Numbered from the stretch's first letter, positions 6,094 to 13,821 are shown. The stretch is 24,354 nt of DNA from Butyrivibrio sp. (GCF_015056685.1 NZ_SVFW01000032.1:1-24354), one strand, 5' to 3'. A program made the numbers and translations. Notes: generated by a model from the letters alone, not told the origin.

Positions 6094-6924
6094 TTACTTG
6101 ATTAGCATCTTTAAACTTTTTTCATATGAGATCCCGGCTCTTGGGTCAGTGCCTTTTTCTGTATTTTTTATGGCTGTGTATATGAAATGGCTTGCCGCAT
6201 CTGCTGCATCAAAAGCGCTGTCACCTCTTAATATTTTGCCTAAAAAGATAGCTGCAAAGAGGTCTCCTGTTCCGGAATAATGAATTCCGTTACTTTGCGT
6301 TGTGATAACTTTGCTGTTTCCGTTTTCAATAATGAAGTTCCCAATCACGTCTTTTTTTAAGAGAGGAATCCCGGTCACTGCGATGATTCTGTCATGGTCT
6401 CCGCCAAGTATTATGGACATTCTCCTGATTTCATTTATCAGGTCATCGCCCTTGAGCTCCATTATTTTTTCGGGGCTTTCACCTGTCAGAAGACACAGCT
6501 CTGTTAAGTTTGGGGTTATTATGTCGGCTTCATTGACCATGGCTTTTATGGTTGTCAGAAGCTCTTTTGAAAAGTTTGTATAAGTTTTTCCGTCATCGCC
6601 CATGACAGGATCAACTAAAACCTTAGTGCTTGCTGATTTGAAGGCTTTTATAAATTCCAAACTGTTTTCAGCCTGCAGGCCGCTCATCATAAATCCTGTT
6701 ATTATCCCGTCAAAGGTTTCTTCCTGTTGTTTCCATTCCCGCAGATATTCAGGTATTATGCCGGTCAGGTCTTTGAAATAATATGAAGGATATCCAGTCT
6801 GTGCGCTAAGAACTGCTGTTGGCAGTGGACAGCACTGAATTCCCAAGGCTGCCAAAACTGTCATATCTGCAGTAAGTGAACACTTGCCGAATCCGGACAG
6901 GTCATTAATTGCTGCTACTTTCAT
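6094..6924 (-). CDS. pdxY: pyridoxamine/pyridoxal kinase (ribokinase fold)
   Basis: It phosphorylates B6 vitamers with ATP in the salvage route to pyridoxal phosphate, in the cytoplasm. The 276 residues match the usual length. Visible motifs are the N-terminal INDLSGFGKCSL loop, PTAVLSAQTGYP (substrate site), VDPVMGDDG (105-112), TPNLTELCLLTG (138-148) and the ribokinase-family GTGD (218-221) with catalytic Asp221. The start is supported by AAAGGAG 7 nt before the ATG. It is the first gene of a minus-strand trio with the ECF S component and radical SAM gene. Divergent from it lies the CE2 esterase, with a symmetric sequence between them. Specificity among pyridoxal, pyridoxine and pyridoxamine is not visible; a hydroxymethylpyrimidine kinase is less likely. 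Confidence 0.85.
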   Translation of the reverse strand: MKVAAINDLSGFGKCSLTADMTVLAALGIQCCPLPTAVLSAQTGYPSYYFKDLTGIIPEYLREWKQQEETFDGIITGFMMSGLQAENSLEFIKAFKSASTKVLVDPVMGDDGKTYTNFSKELLTTIKAMVNEADIITPNLTELCLLTGESPEKIMELKGDDLINEIRRMSIILGGDHDRIIAVTGIPLLKKDVIGNFIIENGNSKVITTQSNGIHYSGTGDLFAAIFLGKILRGDSAFDAADAASHFIYTAIKNTEKGTDPRAGISYEKSLKMLIK

Positions 6925-6972
6925 AAGCTGCTCCTTTAATGCTTTGTTATGGTAAAGAATATACTCTATACT

Positions 6973-7018
6973 CTGGTATCATTAAAATGGTCAGATTAGA
7001 AGAATTTATTAATACCAG
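6973..7018. promoter_or_regulatory. inverted repeat between divergent genes, candidate operator
   Basis: CTGGTAT (6973-6979) and ATACCAG (7012-7018) are perfect inverted halves 32 nt apart, lying 49-94 nt upstream of the kinase ATG in a 173-nt divergent spacer. They could be two half-sites for a dimeric regulator. No regulator gene is adjacent, so this is a candidate only. Confidence 0.3.
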
Positions 7019-7097
7019 ATATGCGCAACTGACTTATTGGCTTTAGGGGAGTTGTGGTTTAAAATATCCATGTATGAAATCATCAGGGGGTATGGCT

Positions 7098-8210
7098 ATG
7101 AAACCACAGGATAAAAATAAAAATCTTCAGTATTACAGGATCGATGAAGTGCAGCAGCTCTTTGTTCATGGCAGAACTAACTGGCCTAATGAGCAAAAAG
7201 AGCTGCCTCTTTTTTGGAATAATAGCGGTGTAGAAGTGTGCACGGATGGAACTGAATTGTGGATAAGAGTAGAGGCGGACTATAGCGTTTATGAGCCCTG
7301 GTATGCGGTTGAAGTAAACGGGGCGCTAGTGAGCCGCAGTATGTTACAGCCCGGGGAAAATGATATTTGTCTTTTCAGGGGCATGTCTGCAGGATCTGTA
7401 AAAAGAGTCTTTTTTTACCGCGAACTTCAGCCTATGGGGCAGGATGATGACTGCCATATGATTGTCAAGGGGTTATATTGCGATGGAGAGTTTAAAGAAG
7501 TTCCACAATATGATCACAGGATCGAATTCATAGGTGACAGCATTTCATCCGGTGAGGGAACTTATGGGGCTAATGACGATATGGACTGGATTCCGATGTA
7601 CATGTCATCAAGCCATAACTATATCAATATGATCTCCAAAAAGATGAATGCCGATGTCCGCATAATCTCGCAGGGCGGATGGGGTGTTTATTGCAGCTGG
7701 GATGCGGTAAGAAAGAACAATATCCCGAGAATTTATGACAAGATATGCGGCCTTGCCCATGGTGAGTTTAATGAAAGCCTTGGCGCTGCAAAAGCCTATG
7801 ATTCATCGAACTGGCAGGCGGATGCTGTTGTCATTAACCTTGGAACCAATGACGGAACTGGAATCGCGGCATATAATGGCAGTGGCGGCGAAATCGGAGC
7901 CATGGCTGATGAACCGCTTAGCATCAGCGAGTGTGAAAAATCCATTACTGCTTTTCTTAAAAAACTTAGATCATACTATCCAAAAGCTCACCTTTTGTGG
8001 GTTTATGGAATGCTTGGCTATGATATCAGCGCAAATATCAGCAAAGCCATTGCGGACTATATGACTGAAACAGGCGATGATAATGTTTCCTATCTGACTC
8101 TTCCCAATACGCTTGAGGGTGAGTTTGGATCCCGCATGCATCCTGGGCTAAAGAATCATGAGAAAGCAGCTGAAATGATTTCGGATTTTCTTTTGTCCAA
8201 ACTTGGGTGA
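7098..8210 (+). CDS. SGNH/GDSL esterase, carbohydrate esterase family 2-like
   Basis: The 370-residue protein has an N-terminal beta-rich region (about 1-135) and a C-terminal SGNH hydrolase domain, the architecture of CE2 acetylxylan/glucomannan esterases. Block I is EFIGDSISSGEG with nucleophile Ser148. The oxyanion Gly lies in SQGGWG (about 194), block III is NLGTNDG (Asn251), and the catalytic His is in SRMHPGLKNH (His348). No signal peptide is visible, so it would act inside the cell, perhaps on imported acetylated oligosaccharides. The start is ATG 7098 because AGGGGG lies 7 nt before it; in-frame ATGs at 7074 and 7092 are badly placed. Neighbouring manA and esterase genes fit plant-polymer use. 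Confidence 0.83.
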   Translation: MKPQDKNKNLQYYRIDEVQQLFVHGRTNWPNEQKELPLFWNNSGVEVCTDGTELWIRVEADYSVYEPWYAVEVNGALVSRSMLQPGENDICLFRGMSAGSVKRVFFYRELQPMGQDDDCHMIVKGLYCDGEFKEVPQYDHRIEFIGDSISSGEGTYGANDDMDWIPMYMSSSHNYINMISKKMNADVRIISQGGWGVYCSWDAVRKNNIPRIYDKICGLAHGEFNESLGAAKAYDSSNWQADAVVINLGTNDGTGIAAYNGSGGEIGAMADEPLSISECEKSITAFLKKLRSYYPKAHLLWVYGMLGYDISANISKAIADYMTETGDDNVSYLTLPNTLEGEFGSRMHPGLKNHEKAAEMISDFLLSKLG

Positions 8211-8303
8211 TGGGCATTTTGGTAAAAGATATCTTTAGATATCGATGATAATGTGGTAGGATTTTGTAAAAATGCAAAAGAGTAATATGGAGAAATTATA
8301 ATA

Positions 8304-9260
8304 ATGAGTACTAATGAGAAAGAACCTATTTTTTTAGAACCGCACTTTACCCACAATGTCTGGGGTGGAAGCAAGTTGAGAACTGTGTTTGGATACGATG
8401 TTGAAGGGGATGACATCGGAGAGTGCTGGGGAATTGCAGCTCATCCAAATGGAAAGAGTCTTGTAAAGAACGGCCTGTATAAGGGAATGGGACTGGATGA
8501 GCTTTATAAAGAGCACGGAGAGCTTTTCGGAGTTGGTGCTCGTGGCGAAAATGATAAGTTTCCTCTTTTAACAAAAATAATAGATGCAAAGTCTGACCTT
8601 AGCATCCAGGTGCATCCTGATGATGAATACGCCAAAGTACATGAGAATGGGTCTCTTGGTAAAACAGAATGCTGGTATGTTCTTGATTGCGACGAGGGAG
8701 CGTCACTTGTTGTTGGACACAACGCTTCTTCAAGAGATGAACTCTGTCAGATGATGGATGAGGGAAGATGGAGCGATCTTATTAGAGAAGTAAAGATCGA
8801 AAAGGGCGATTTTATCCAGATCGATCCGGGAACTGTCCATGCCATAAAAGGCGGCGTGGTTGTTCTTGAAACTCAGCAGAACAGCGATATCACATACAGG
8901 CTCTATGATTATGACAGAATGTGGAATGGCAGCAAACGTGAGCTTCATGTTGATAAGTGCAAGGACGTTATCACTGTTCCGGCAAAAGATCTGTCGGATG
9001 CGATAGTTCACGATACTGATCAGGAGCAGGGAGTAAAGCTTCTTAACAGCTGCAAGTACTATACAGTATCAAGAGTGAATGTAAAGACAGAGCTTTCACT
9101 TGATGTTTCTGAGAAATATGTTTTGTGCTCAGTTATAGAGGGAAAAGGAAATATTGGGGATCATCAGGTAAAGAAGGGTGATCATTTTATACTGCCTGTG
9201 GGTTACGGAAAAGCAGTATTTAAAGGTGATATGAAACTTATTGTTTCAAGTGAAAACTAA
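8304..9260 (+). CDS. manA: mannose-6-phosphate isomerase, class I
   Basis: It interconverts mannose 6-phosphate and fructose 6-phosphate, linking mannose or mannan breakdown to glycolysis and supplying GDP-mannose precursors. The 318-residue length is that of the short Bacillus-type ManA. Zinc ligands are visible as SIQVHPDDEYA (Gln102, His104), KTECWYVL (Glu122) and PGTVHAIKGG (His179). The active-site arginine is in TYRLYDYDR (Arg199). The short C-terminal cupin half is present. A GGAG precedes the ATG. It sits 93 nt after the CE2-type esterase; a 12-bp self-complementary AAAGATATCTTT (8225-8236) lies in that gap. Confidence 0.95.
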   Translation: MSTNEKEPIFLEPHFTHNVWGGSKLRTVFGYDVEGDDIGECWGIAAHPNGKSLVKNGLYKGMGLDELYKEHGELFGVGARGENDKFPLLTKIIDAKSDLSIQVHPDDEYAKVHENGSLGKTECWYVLDCDEGASLVVGHNASSRDELCQMMDEGRWSDLIREVKIEKGDFIQIDPGTVHAIKGGVVVLETQQNSDITYRLYDYDRMWNGSKRELHVDKCKDVITVPAKDLSDAIVHDTDQEQGVKLLNSCKYYTVSRVNVKTELSLDVSEKYVLCSVIEGKGNIGDHQVKKGDHFILPVGYGKAVFKGDMKLIVSSEN

Positions 9261-9269
9261 AGGGTGTTC

Positions 9270-9291
9270 ATACCATACTGATAAATGGTAT
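9270..9291. promoter_or_regulatory. 22-bp inverted repeat before the esterase gene, candidate operator
   Basis: ATACCAT (9270-9276) and ATGGTAT (9285-9291) are perfect 7-bp arms with an 8-nt centre. The right arm runs into TATAAAAATATAAT, which could hold a -10 box, so a bound repressor would block transcription of the esterase. No T tract follows on the plus strand, so it is not a terminator for manA. Confidence 0.35.
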
Positions 9292-9323
9292 AAAAATATA
9301 TAATGTTTTTTTGGGAGGCTACT

Positions 9324-10073
9324 ATGTACATACTTGATGATGGAATCAAGCTCAACGCCAAGCTTGATATGCCAAAAAACGGGGCGGAAAAATGTCCGAT
9401 ATGTGTTATAATCCACGGATTTACAGGACACATGGAGGAAAGGCACATTATAGCTGTTCAGGAAGCAATGAATGAGCTGGGAGTTGCTACTCTTAGAGTT
9501 GAAATGTATGGTCACGGCGGAAGTGATGGGGAATTTAAGGACCATACACTTTATAAGTGGCTCTCAAATGCTATGGCAGCAATTGATTATGCAAGGAAAC
9601 TTGACTTTGTCACTGATGTCTATCTCTGCGGACATTCTCAGGGCGGACTTACTGCAATGCTGGTTGCAGGAATGGAAAAAGACAGGATAAAAGCGCTTAT
9701 TCCGCTTTCTCCGGCTCTTTGTATCTTAGAGGGTGCAAGAAAGGGATGCCTTTTGGGACAGCCATTTGATCCTGAAAATGTTCCGGAAGAACTTGTCAAC
9801 TGGGACAACAGGACTCTTAGTGGCAACTATGTAAGGGTTGCACAGACTCTTCATATTGAGGATGCACTGGCTAAATATGAGAATCCGGTTCTTATTGTTC
9901 ACGGTGATGCAGATGAGGCTGTGCCTGTAGAAGACTCAATTGATGCAGCGCCAAAATATAAAAATTGTAAGCTTGTTCTCATTAAAGGGGACACTCACTG
10001 CTATGACAATAGTCTTGATGAGGTTATAGATGCAGTAAAAGCCTTTATGAGGGAGCAATTGGCGCAAGTATAA
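9324..10073 (+). CDS. Est1E-like feruloyl/cinnamoyl esterase (alpha/beta hydrolase)
   Basis: It is likely to hydrolyse ferulate or related ester bonds released from plant cell wall xylan. The 249-residue protein has the oxyanion-loop motif IIHGFTGHMEERH and nucleophile elbow GHSQGG with Ser105. The acid is Asp197 in VHGDADEAVP and the base His225 in KGDTHCYD. These three positions coincide with the Ser105/Asp197/His225 triad I recall for Est1E from Butyrivibrio proteoclasticus, and the overall sequence pattern is very close. No signal peptide is seen, so it would be cytoplasmic, as Est1E is. The start at 9324 is fixed by GGGAGG 5 nt upstream; an earlier ATG at 9303 would precede the ribosome binding site. 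A different ester substrate is possible. Confidence 0.88.
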   Translation: MYILDDGIKLNAKLDMPKNGAEKCPICVIIHGFTGHMEERHIIAVQEAMNELGVATLRVEMYGHGGSDGEFKDHTLYKWLSNAMAAIDYARKLDFVTDVYLCGHSQGGLTAMLVAGMEKDRIKALIPLSPALCILEGARKGCLLGQPFDPENVPEELVNWDNRTLSGNYVRVAQTLHIEDALAKYENPVLIVHGDADEAVPVEDSIDAAPKYKNCKLVLIKGDTHCYDNSLDEVIDAVKAFMREQLAQV

Positions 10074-10103
10074 AATAAACGTAAAAAAGTTTTAAAATTT
10101 TTG

Positions 10104-10132
10104 TTGACGTTTTGCTTTATTCTTGCTATTAT
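10104..10132 (+). promoter_or_regulatory. sigma-70 promoter of the tRNA-Leu gene
   Basis: TTGACG (10104-10109) and TATTAT (10127-10132) are separated by exactly 17 nt and lie 36 nt before the mature tRNA 5' end. Confidence 0.8.
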
Positions 10133-10139
10133 AAACAAG

Positions 10140-10164
10140 TCGTCGCGAGAGAGATGCGGCGACG
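10140..10164 (+). other. hairpin in the 5' leader of the pre-tRNA
   Basis: GTCGTCGC (10140-10147) pairs with GCGGCGAC (10157-10164) with a G-U pair, leaving a 9-nt loop. The transcript would start at or inside the hairpin, which sits 4 nt before the RNase P cleavage site. Confidence 0.5.
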
Positions 10165-10168
10165 GTTC

Positions 10169-10253
10169 GCGGAAGTGTCGGAATTGGCAGACGAGCAAGA
10201 CTAAGGATCTTGTGACTGTTTATGTCGTGTGGGTTCAAGTCCCATCTTCCGCA
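10169..10253 (+). tRNA. tRNA-Leu (anticodon AAG)
   Basis: The acceptor stem GCGGAAG (10169-10175) pairs with CTTCCGC (10246-10252) and is followed by discriminator A10253. The anticodon stem CAAGA/TCTTG (10196-10200, 10208-10212) encloses loop CTAAGGA with anticodon AAG at 10203-10205, reading CUU leucine codons. A long variable arm (TGAC...GTCG) and the T loop GGTTCAAGTCC complete a class II tRNA. The CCA end is not encoded. Confidence 0.95.
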
Positions 10254-10262
10254 CGAAAAAAA

Positions 10263-10293
10263 GGATCAACTCAAATGAGTTGGTCCTTTTTTT
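10263..10293 (+). terminator. rho-independent terminator after tRNA-Leu
   Basis: GGATCAACTCA (10263-10273) pairs with TGAGTTGGTCC (10276-10286), with one G-U pair, followed by T10287-T10293. An A-run precedes the stem, so it may also work on the minus strand. Confidence 0.9.
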
Positions 10294-10308
10294 GTGCGGA
10301 AGGGTAAT

Positions 10309-10328
10309 TCACGGGGACGTCCCTGTGA
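10309..10328. repeat. REP-like 20-bp palindrome
   Basis: The arms TCACGGGGAC and GTCCCTGTGA are inverted with a single G-T mismatch and no spacer. The core GGGGACGTCCC shares ACGTCCC with the hairpin at 2041-2069. It lies in the intergenic space between the tRNA terminator and the HAD gene promoter, a typical REP location. Confidence 0.5.
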
Positions 10329-10400
10329 CTTCCCTTGTATCAAAATATGGAAAATAGTGTTAAAATAAATTGGCGAGATTTATGAAAAGGACTAGAGATA

Positions 10401-11051
10401 ATGAAGTTTAAAGCAGTTATTTTTGATATGGACGGAACGCTTCTCAATACGATCGAGGATATTACTGATTCCGTGAATTTTATTTTGAGAAAGTATGAGA
10501 TGCCGGAGAGAACTCTGGATGAAGTAAAACATTTTGTGGGAAACAGTTCTGTAAAGCTTATAGAAAGAGCAATTCAGGGCGGAAGAGAGAACCCACAGTT
10601 TGATCAGATATTAAGTGATTACGAGGCTTATTACGTTAATCATTGCAATATTAAAACAGGACCTTATAAACATATTCCCGAGCTATTAAAAGAGCTGAAA
10701 AATCGCGGCTACAAGATAGCAATAGTGTCCAATAAGTCTATGGACGGAGTTCAGGAACTTAAGAATGTTTATTTTGGTGAATGGGCTGATGTGGCGATTG
10801 GAGTGACGGATAAGCTTCAGAGGAAACCAGCGCCGGATGAGTGCCTTGAAGCTATGAAAAAGATGTCTGTCAAAAAAGAAGACTGTGTATATGTTGGGGA
10901 TTCTGACGTGGATCACATGACAGCAAAAAACACAGGAATTCCATGTATCTCATGTTTGTGGGGCTTTAGAACAAAAGATGAACTCATTGCAGCAGGTGCG
11001 GGAGAAAATGCATTTGTAAGTGATCCTCTTGAAATACTTGAGTTGGTATGA
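10401..11051 (+). CDS. HAD-family phosphatase, phosphoglycolate phosphatase-like
   Basis: The protein is a 216-residue HAD hydrolase. Motif I is IFDMDGTLLNT with nucleophile Asp9 and acid/base Asp11. Motif II is IAIVSNKS, Lys lies in RKPAPDECLEAM, and motif IV is YVGDSDVDHMTAKNTG. The helical cap between residues 15 and 85 is of the Gph/PgmB (C1) type. Its probable substrate is a small phosphorylated metabolite such as 2-phosphoglycolate, but this family is promiscuous. AAAGGACTAGAGATA before the ATG contains the ribosome binding site. The solute-binding protein gene starts 37 nt after it, so both may share a transcript. Confidence 0.85.
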   Translation: MKFKAVIFDMDGTLLNTIEDITDSVNFILRKYEMPERTLDEVKHFVGNSSVKLIERAIQGGRENPQFDQILSDYEAYYVNHCNIKTGPYKHIPELLKELKNRGYKIAIVSNKSMDGVQELKNVYFGEWADVAIGVTDKLQRKPAPDECLEAMKKMSVKKEDCVYVGDSDVDHMTAKNTGIPCISCLWGFRTKDELIAAGAGENAFVSDPLEILELV

Positions 11052-11088
11052 TCCATATAGTGTTTAAGACTTGAAGGTGGGGCAGAAA

Positions 11089-12771
11089 ATGAAGAAAGCT
11101 ATATTGGTTTTGGCAATTGTTTTTTTGTTTTGTGTAATTGGTGTTGGATGCCTTGTAAATAAATCTGATGATGAAAAAGAAGATGCTCAGGTTTTGGACA
11201 AAACATACAAAGAATTCACAGCTTTTTTTGCTGTCCCGGGGACGGAGCTTGATGAGAACAATGTGATCCAGAACCTGATAGCTGATTCTACGGGGATAAA
11301 AGTTCATGAGAAGTGGCTTGGAAGTGAGACTGCTTATGATGCTATAAGTGAACTGCTTGAGAGCGGCGATTATCCTGATTTTGTTGATGCGGGTGAGGAG
11401 TCAGTCCGCATGTATGAGGCGGGAGCACTTGTTGCTCTTGATGATTATATTGAGAAGTACCCTAATGTAAAAGAGCTTTTTAGTCAGGAACAGTGGGATT
11501 CACTCAGACAAAGCGATGGACATATTTACTGGATTCCTCAGTTTTCCAGCACTTATGGAAAAGAGAGAGTCTGTGTGCATGTTGATGAAGCTTTCTGGAT
11601 ACAGACAAGAGTCCTTGAATGGGCGGGCTATCCTGACATACATACTCTTGATCAGTATTTTGATCTTATAGAAAGATATTACGCAGCTAAGCCTACAATG
11701 CCTGATGGCACGGCTGTAATTCCTTATACGATCCTTTGCGATGACTGGAGATATTTTTGTCTTGAAAATGCTCCACAGTTTCTTGATGGATACCCAAATG
11801 ATGGCGCTGCTATAGTTGACCCGCAGACACATAAGGTAATTGACTACAATACTACAGATACAGCAGTTAAATATTTTAAAAAGCTCAATGAAGAGTATAA
11901 AAAAGGTATTGTGGATCCTGAATTCTATAAACAGACCTACGATGAGTACATTGCTAAACTCTCATCAGGAAGAGTTCTTGGAATGGTAGATCAGTGGTGG
12001 GATTTTGCTTATGAAGCAGAGGATGCCATAAGACATGCCGGCCTTGATGATGAGGGATGTCAGTATGTTCCCCTTCCTATAACTATCAGAGAGGGTATAA
12101 CCAATCAGTGGCACAATTCAGGAAGCGTCTTTCATGGAAGTTCAGGTCTTGCAATTACAAAAAGCTGCAAGGATGTTGACAAGGCTATGGGATTTGTCAG
12201 TGCTTTATTGGAGCAGGATATACATAATCTCCGATATTGGGGCATTGAAGGTGTCGACTATGTGATCGATGATAATGGAATGTTTAAAAAGACAAAAGGA
12301 ATGCGAAAGATGGCCTATGATACAGCCTATAAGAAATCGCATTTTTGTCAGTACAACTATTTCCCACAGTGGCTTGGAACAAGCAGAGATGGTATAAATG
12401 CCATGAAACCTGAAGGCCAGGAAGTTGAATTCTATGATGGCCTTTCAGATAAAGTCAGAAAATGCCTTACAGCTTATGATGCTCAGACCTATGTAGAAAT
12501 GCTTGGAAGCAATCCTTCACCCGGTCCATGGTATCCGATATATACATACGCGCAGGCTCTTTCACCAAGCTCTGATGAAGGAGAAGCTTATCATATGATG
12601 ACTGAGTGCAAGCAAAATTATCTGCCGCAGGTGGTAATGGCCAATAATTTTGATGAAACCTGGGCTGAATATATTAAGGCTTATAATTCCTGCCATCCTG
12701 AACGCTTCCTGAATGGACTTCAAAATGAAGTTAACAGGAGAGTTGAAGCGGCGGCAGACTATGAACAGTAA
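11089..12771 (+). CDS. extracellular solute-binding protein of a sugar-type ABC importer
   Basis: The 560-residue secreted protein resembles the large family 1 (LplA/LipO-type) substrate-binding proteins of Firmicutes. It starts MKKAILVLAIVFLFCVIGVGC, a signal peptide with a putative lipid-anchoring Cys about residue 21. The residue at -3 is Gly rather than Leu/Val/Ile, so the lipobox is atypical. Family-like features are ESGDYPDFVDAGE, ALVALDDYIEKYPNVK, GHIYWIPQF and the C-terminal NNFDETWAEYIKAYNSCHPER segment. No permease or ATPase gene lies nearby, making it an orphan that must work with permeases encoded elsewhere or act as a sensor partner. ATG 11089 is preferred to TTG 11071, since GGTGGGG lies between them. 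Confidence 0.83.
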   Translation: MKKAILVLAIVFLFCVIGVGCLVNKSDDEKEDAQVLDKTYKEFTAFFAVPGTELDENNVIQNLIADSTGIKVHEKWLGSETAYDAISELLESGDYPDFVDAGEESVRMYEAGALVALDDYIEKYPNVKELFSQEQWDSLRQSDGHIYWIPQFSSTYGKERVCVHVDEAFWIQTRVLEWAGYPDIHTLDQYFDLIERYYAAKPTMPDGTAVIPYTILCDDWRYFCLENAPQFLDGYPNDGAAIVDPQTHKVIDYNTTDTAVKYFKKLNEEYKKGIVDPEFYKQTYDEYIAKLSSGRVLGMVDQWWDFAYEAEDAIRHAGLDDEGCQYVPLPITIREGITNQWHNSGSVFHGSSGLAITKSCKDVDKAMGFVSALLEQDIHNLRYWGIEGVDYVIDDNGMFKKTKGMRKMAYDTAYKKSHFCQYNYFPQWLGTSRDGINAMKPEGQEVEFYDGLSDKVRKCLTAYDAQTYVEMLGSNPSPGPWYPIYTYAQALSPSSDEGEAYHMMTECKQNYLPQVVMANNFDETWAEYIKAYNSCHPERFLNGLQNEVNRRVEAAADYEQ

Positions 12772-12838
12772 TAATAAAGGTGTATAATTATCTGCATATA
12801 TGAAAAATGTAGATGATATGAAATATGAAGGGGGATAT

Positions 12839-13267
12839 ATGGGAGATACAGAGAATAAAGAACAAAATGTTACTTCTGCAAGTAGTGAAGAGCTTCTTAT
12901 AGAAATAAGAAACCTCACAAAGAAAAAGCTCTTTTGGCAAAAAATCAGTACCTGCTGTATTGCGGCTATTATGGGTATCGTGCTTGCCACAATGGTTATA
13001 GTTATTCCACAGCTTGAGGCCACATTGAATCACATCAATGACACAGCGATCAAGGCTCAGGATTCCCTTAATGAAGCCAATACCATGATTACAAGTATCA
13101 CTGAGGCCAGCGAGAATTTTGACAGTCTTGTTGCGAAAAACGGCGAAGGCCTTACAAGTGCAGTTGAGTCTATGTCAAAGATTGATTTTGAAGGCCTTAA
13201 CGAAGCAATCAAGGATCTTCAGGATGCAATAGGACCTTTAGCAGCATTTATGAGTAAGTTCAGATGA
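12839..13267 (+). CDS. single-pass membrane protein with coiled-coil tail, unknown function
   Basis: I do not recognise a named family. It is 142 residues: a short polar, charged N-terminus, one hydrophobic segment (about 36-57, LFWQKISTCCIAAIMG onwards), then a helical, heptad-like region rich in Asn, Glu and Ala (LNHINDTAIKAQDSLNEANT). The layout recalls DUF948-type envelope proteins. The start is ATG 12839 after AAGGGGG; upstream ATGs at 12800 and 12818 have no ribosome binding site. It lies 16 nt before the repeat-protein gene, suggesting an operon of three genes whose products may work together at the membrane. Confidence 0.65.
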   Translation: MGDTENKEQNVTSASSEELLIEIRNLTKKKLFWQKISTCCIAAIMGIVLATMVIVIPQLEATLNHINDTAIKAQDSLNEANTMITSITEASENFDSLVAKNGEGLTSAVESMSKIDFEGLNEAIKDLQDAIGPLAAFMSKFR

Positions 13268-13283
13268 ACAGGAGGGAATGATA

Positions 13284-13808
13284 ATGGGGAAGAAGTCAAC
13301 AGTAGAAGAGATTAAGGAAATGGTAAAAGAGGTTTCCAGGAATGCGGAGCCTGTTATTGATGAAGCTAGGAAAAAAGCTGAGCCTTTGATCAAAGATGTC
13401 ACCAAGAAGGCAGAGCCAATCTATAATGACATTAGAGAAAAGGCAGAACCTATCTATCAGGATCTTAGGGAAAAGGCGGAGCCTATCTACAATGATATAA
13501 AAGAAAAGGCAGCTCCTGCAGCAAAAGTTGTAAAGACACATTCTGAGAAGGCTCGCAAGGCAGCTAAGACAGTGAGCGACGATATCTCTTTAAAAGCAGC
13601 TAAATTCAGCTGTAAAGAGGAAGTATTTGTTCAGTACAGCCACCATGAGATCAGAACAACAGATATCATTGAAAAGGCAAAACAGGACTATGTTTCCAAG
13701 GGCAATAAGCCTTCAAGCATCAGAGAGATACAGGTTTATATCAAGCCTTCAGATAACGCAGCGTACTACGTTGTAAATCATCAGGAGACCGGAAAGATAG
13801 GATTTTAA
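13284..13808 (+). CDS. 11-residue repeat protein with DUF6465-like C-terminal domain
   Basis: The 174-residue protein has two parts. Residues about 20-85 are tandem 11-mers of consensus KAEPIYNDIRE (variants AEPVIDEARKK, AEPLIKDVTKK, AEPIYQDLREK, AEPIYNDIKEK), five clear copies and one decayed. The period of 11 suggests an extended amphipathic helix or coiled coil, like apolipoprotein- or phasin-like surfaces. Residues about 110-174 (FVQYSHHEIRTTDIIEKAK to YYVVNHQETGKIGF) fit a small domain I recall as DUF6465 from Lachnospiraceae. It has no signal peptide. The start is ATG 13284 because GGAGGG lies 7 nt before it, not ATG 13278. The role is unknown; the neighbouring membrane protein may be its partner. 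Confidence 0.75.
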   Translation: MGKKSTVEEIKEMVKEVSRNAEPVIDEARKKAEPLIKDVTKKAEPIYNDIREKAEPIYQDLREKAEPIYNDIKEKAAPAAKVVKTHSEKARKAAKTVSDDISLKAAKFSCKEEVFVQYSHHEIRTTDIIEKAKQDYVSKGNKPSSIREIQVYIKPSDNAAYYVVNHQETGKIGF

Positions 13809-13821
13809 TAGGAAAAAGTAA

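Noticed and set aside
6987..7046. 19-codon ORF MVRLEEFINTRYAQLTYWL in the divergent spacer
   Set aside because: It has no ribosome binding site and is too short to judge; parts of it are the inverted repeat noted there.
11236..11256. GTCCCGGGGAC palindrome resembling the REP core
   Set aside because: It lies inside the solute-binding protein coding sequence (AVPGTE) and lacks the flanking arms of the other two.
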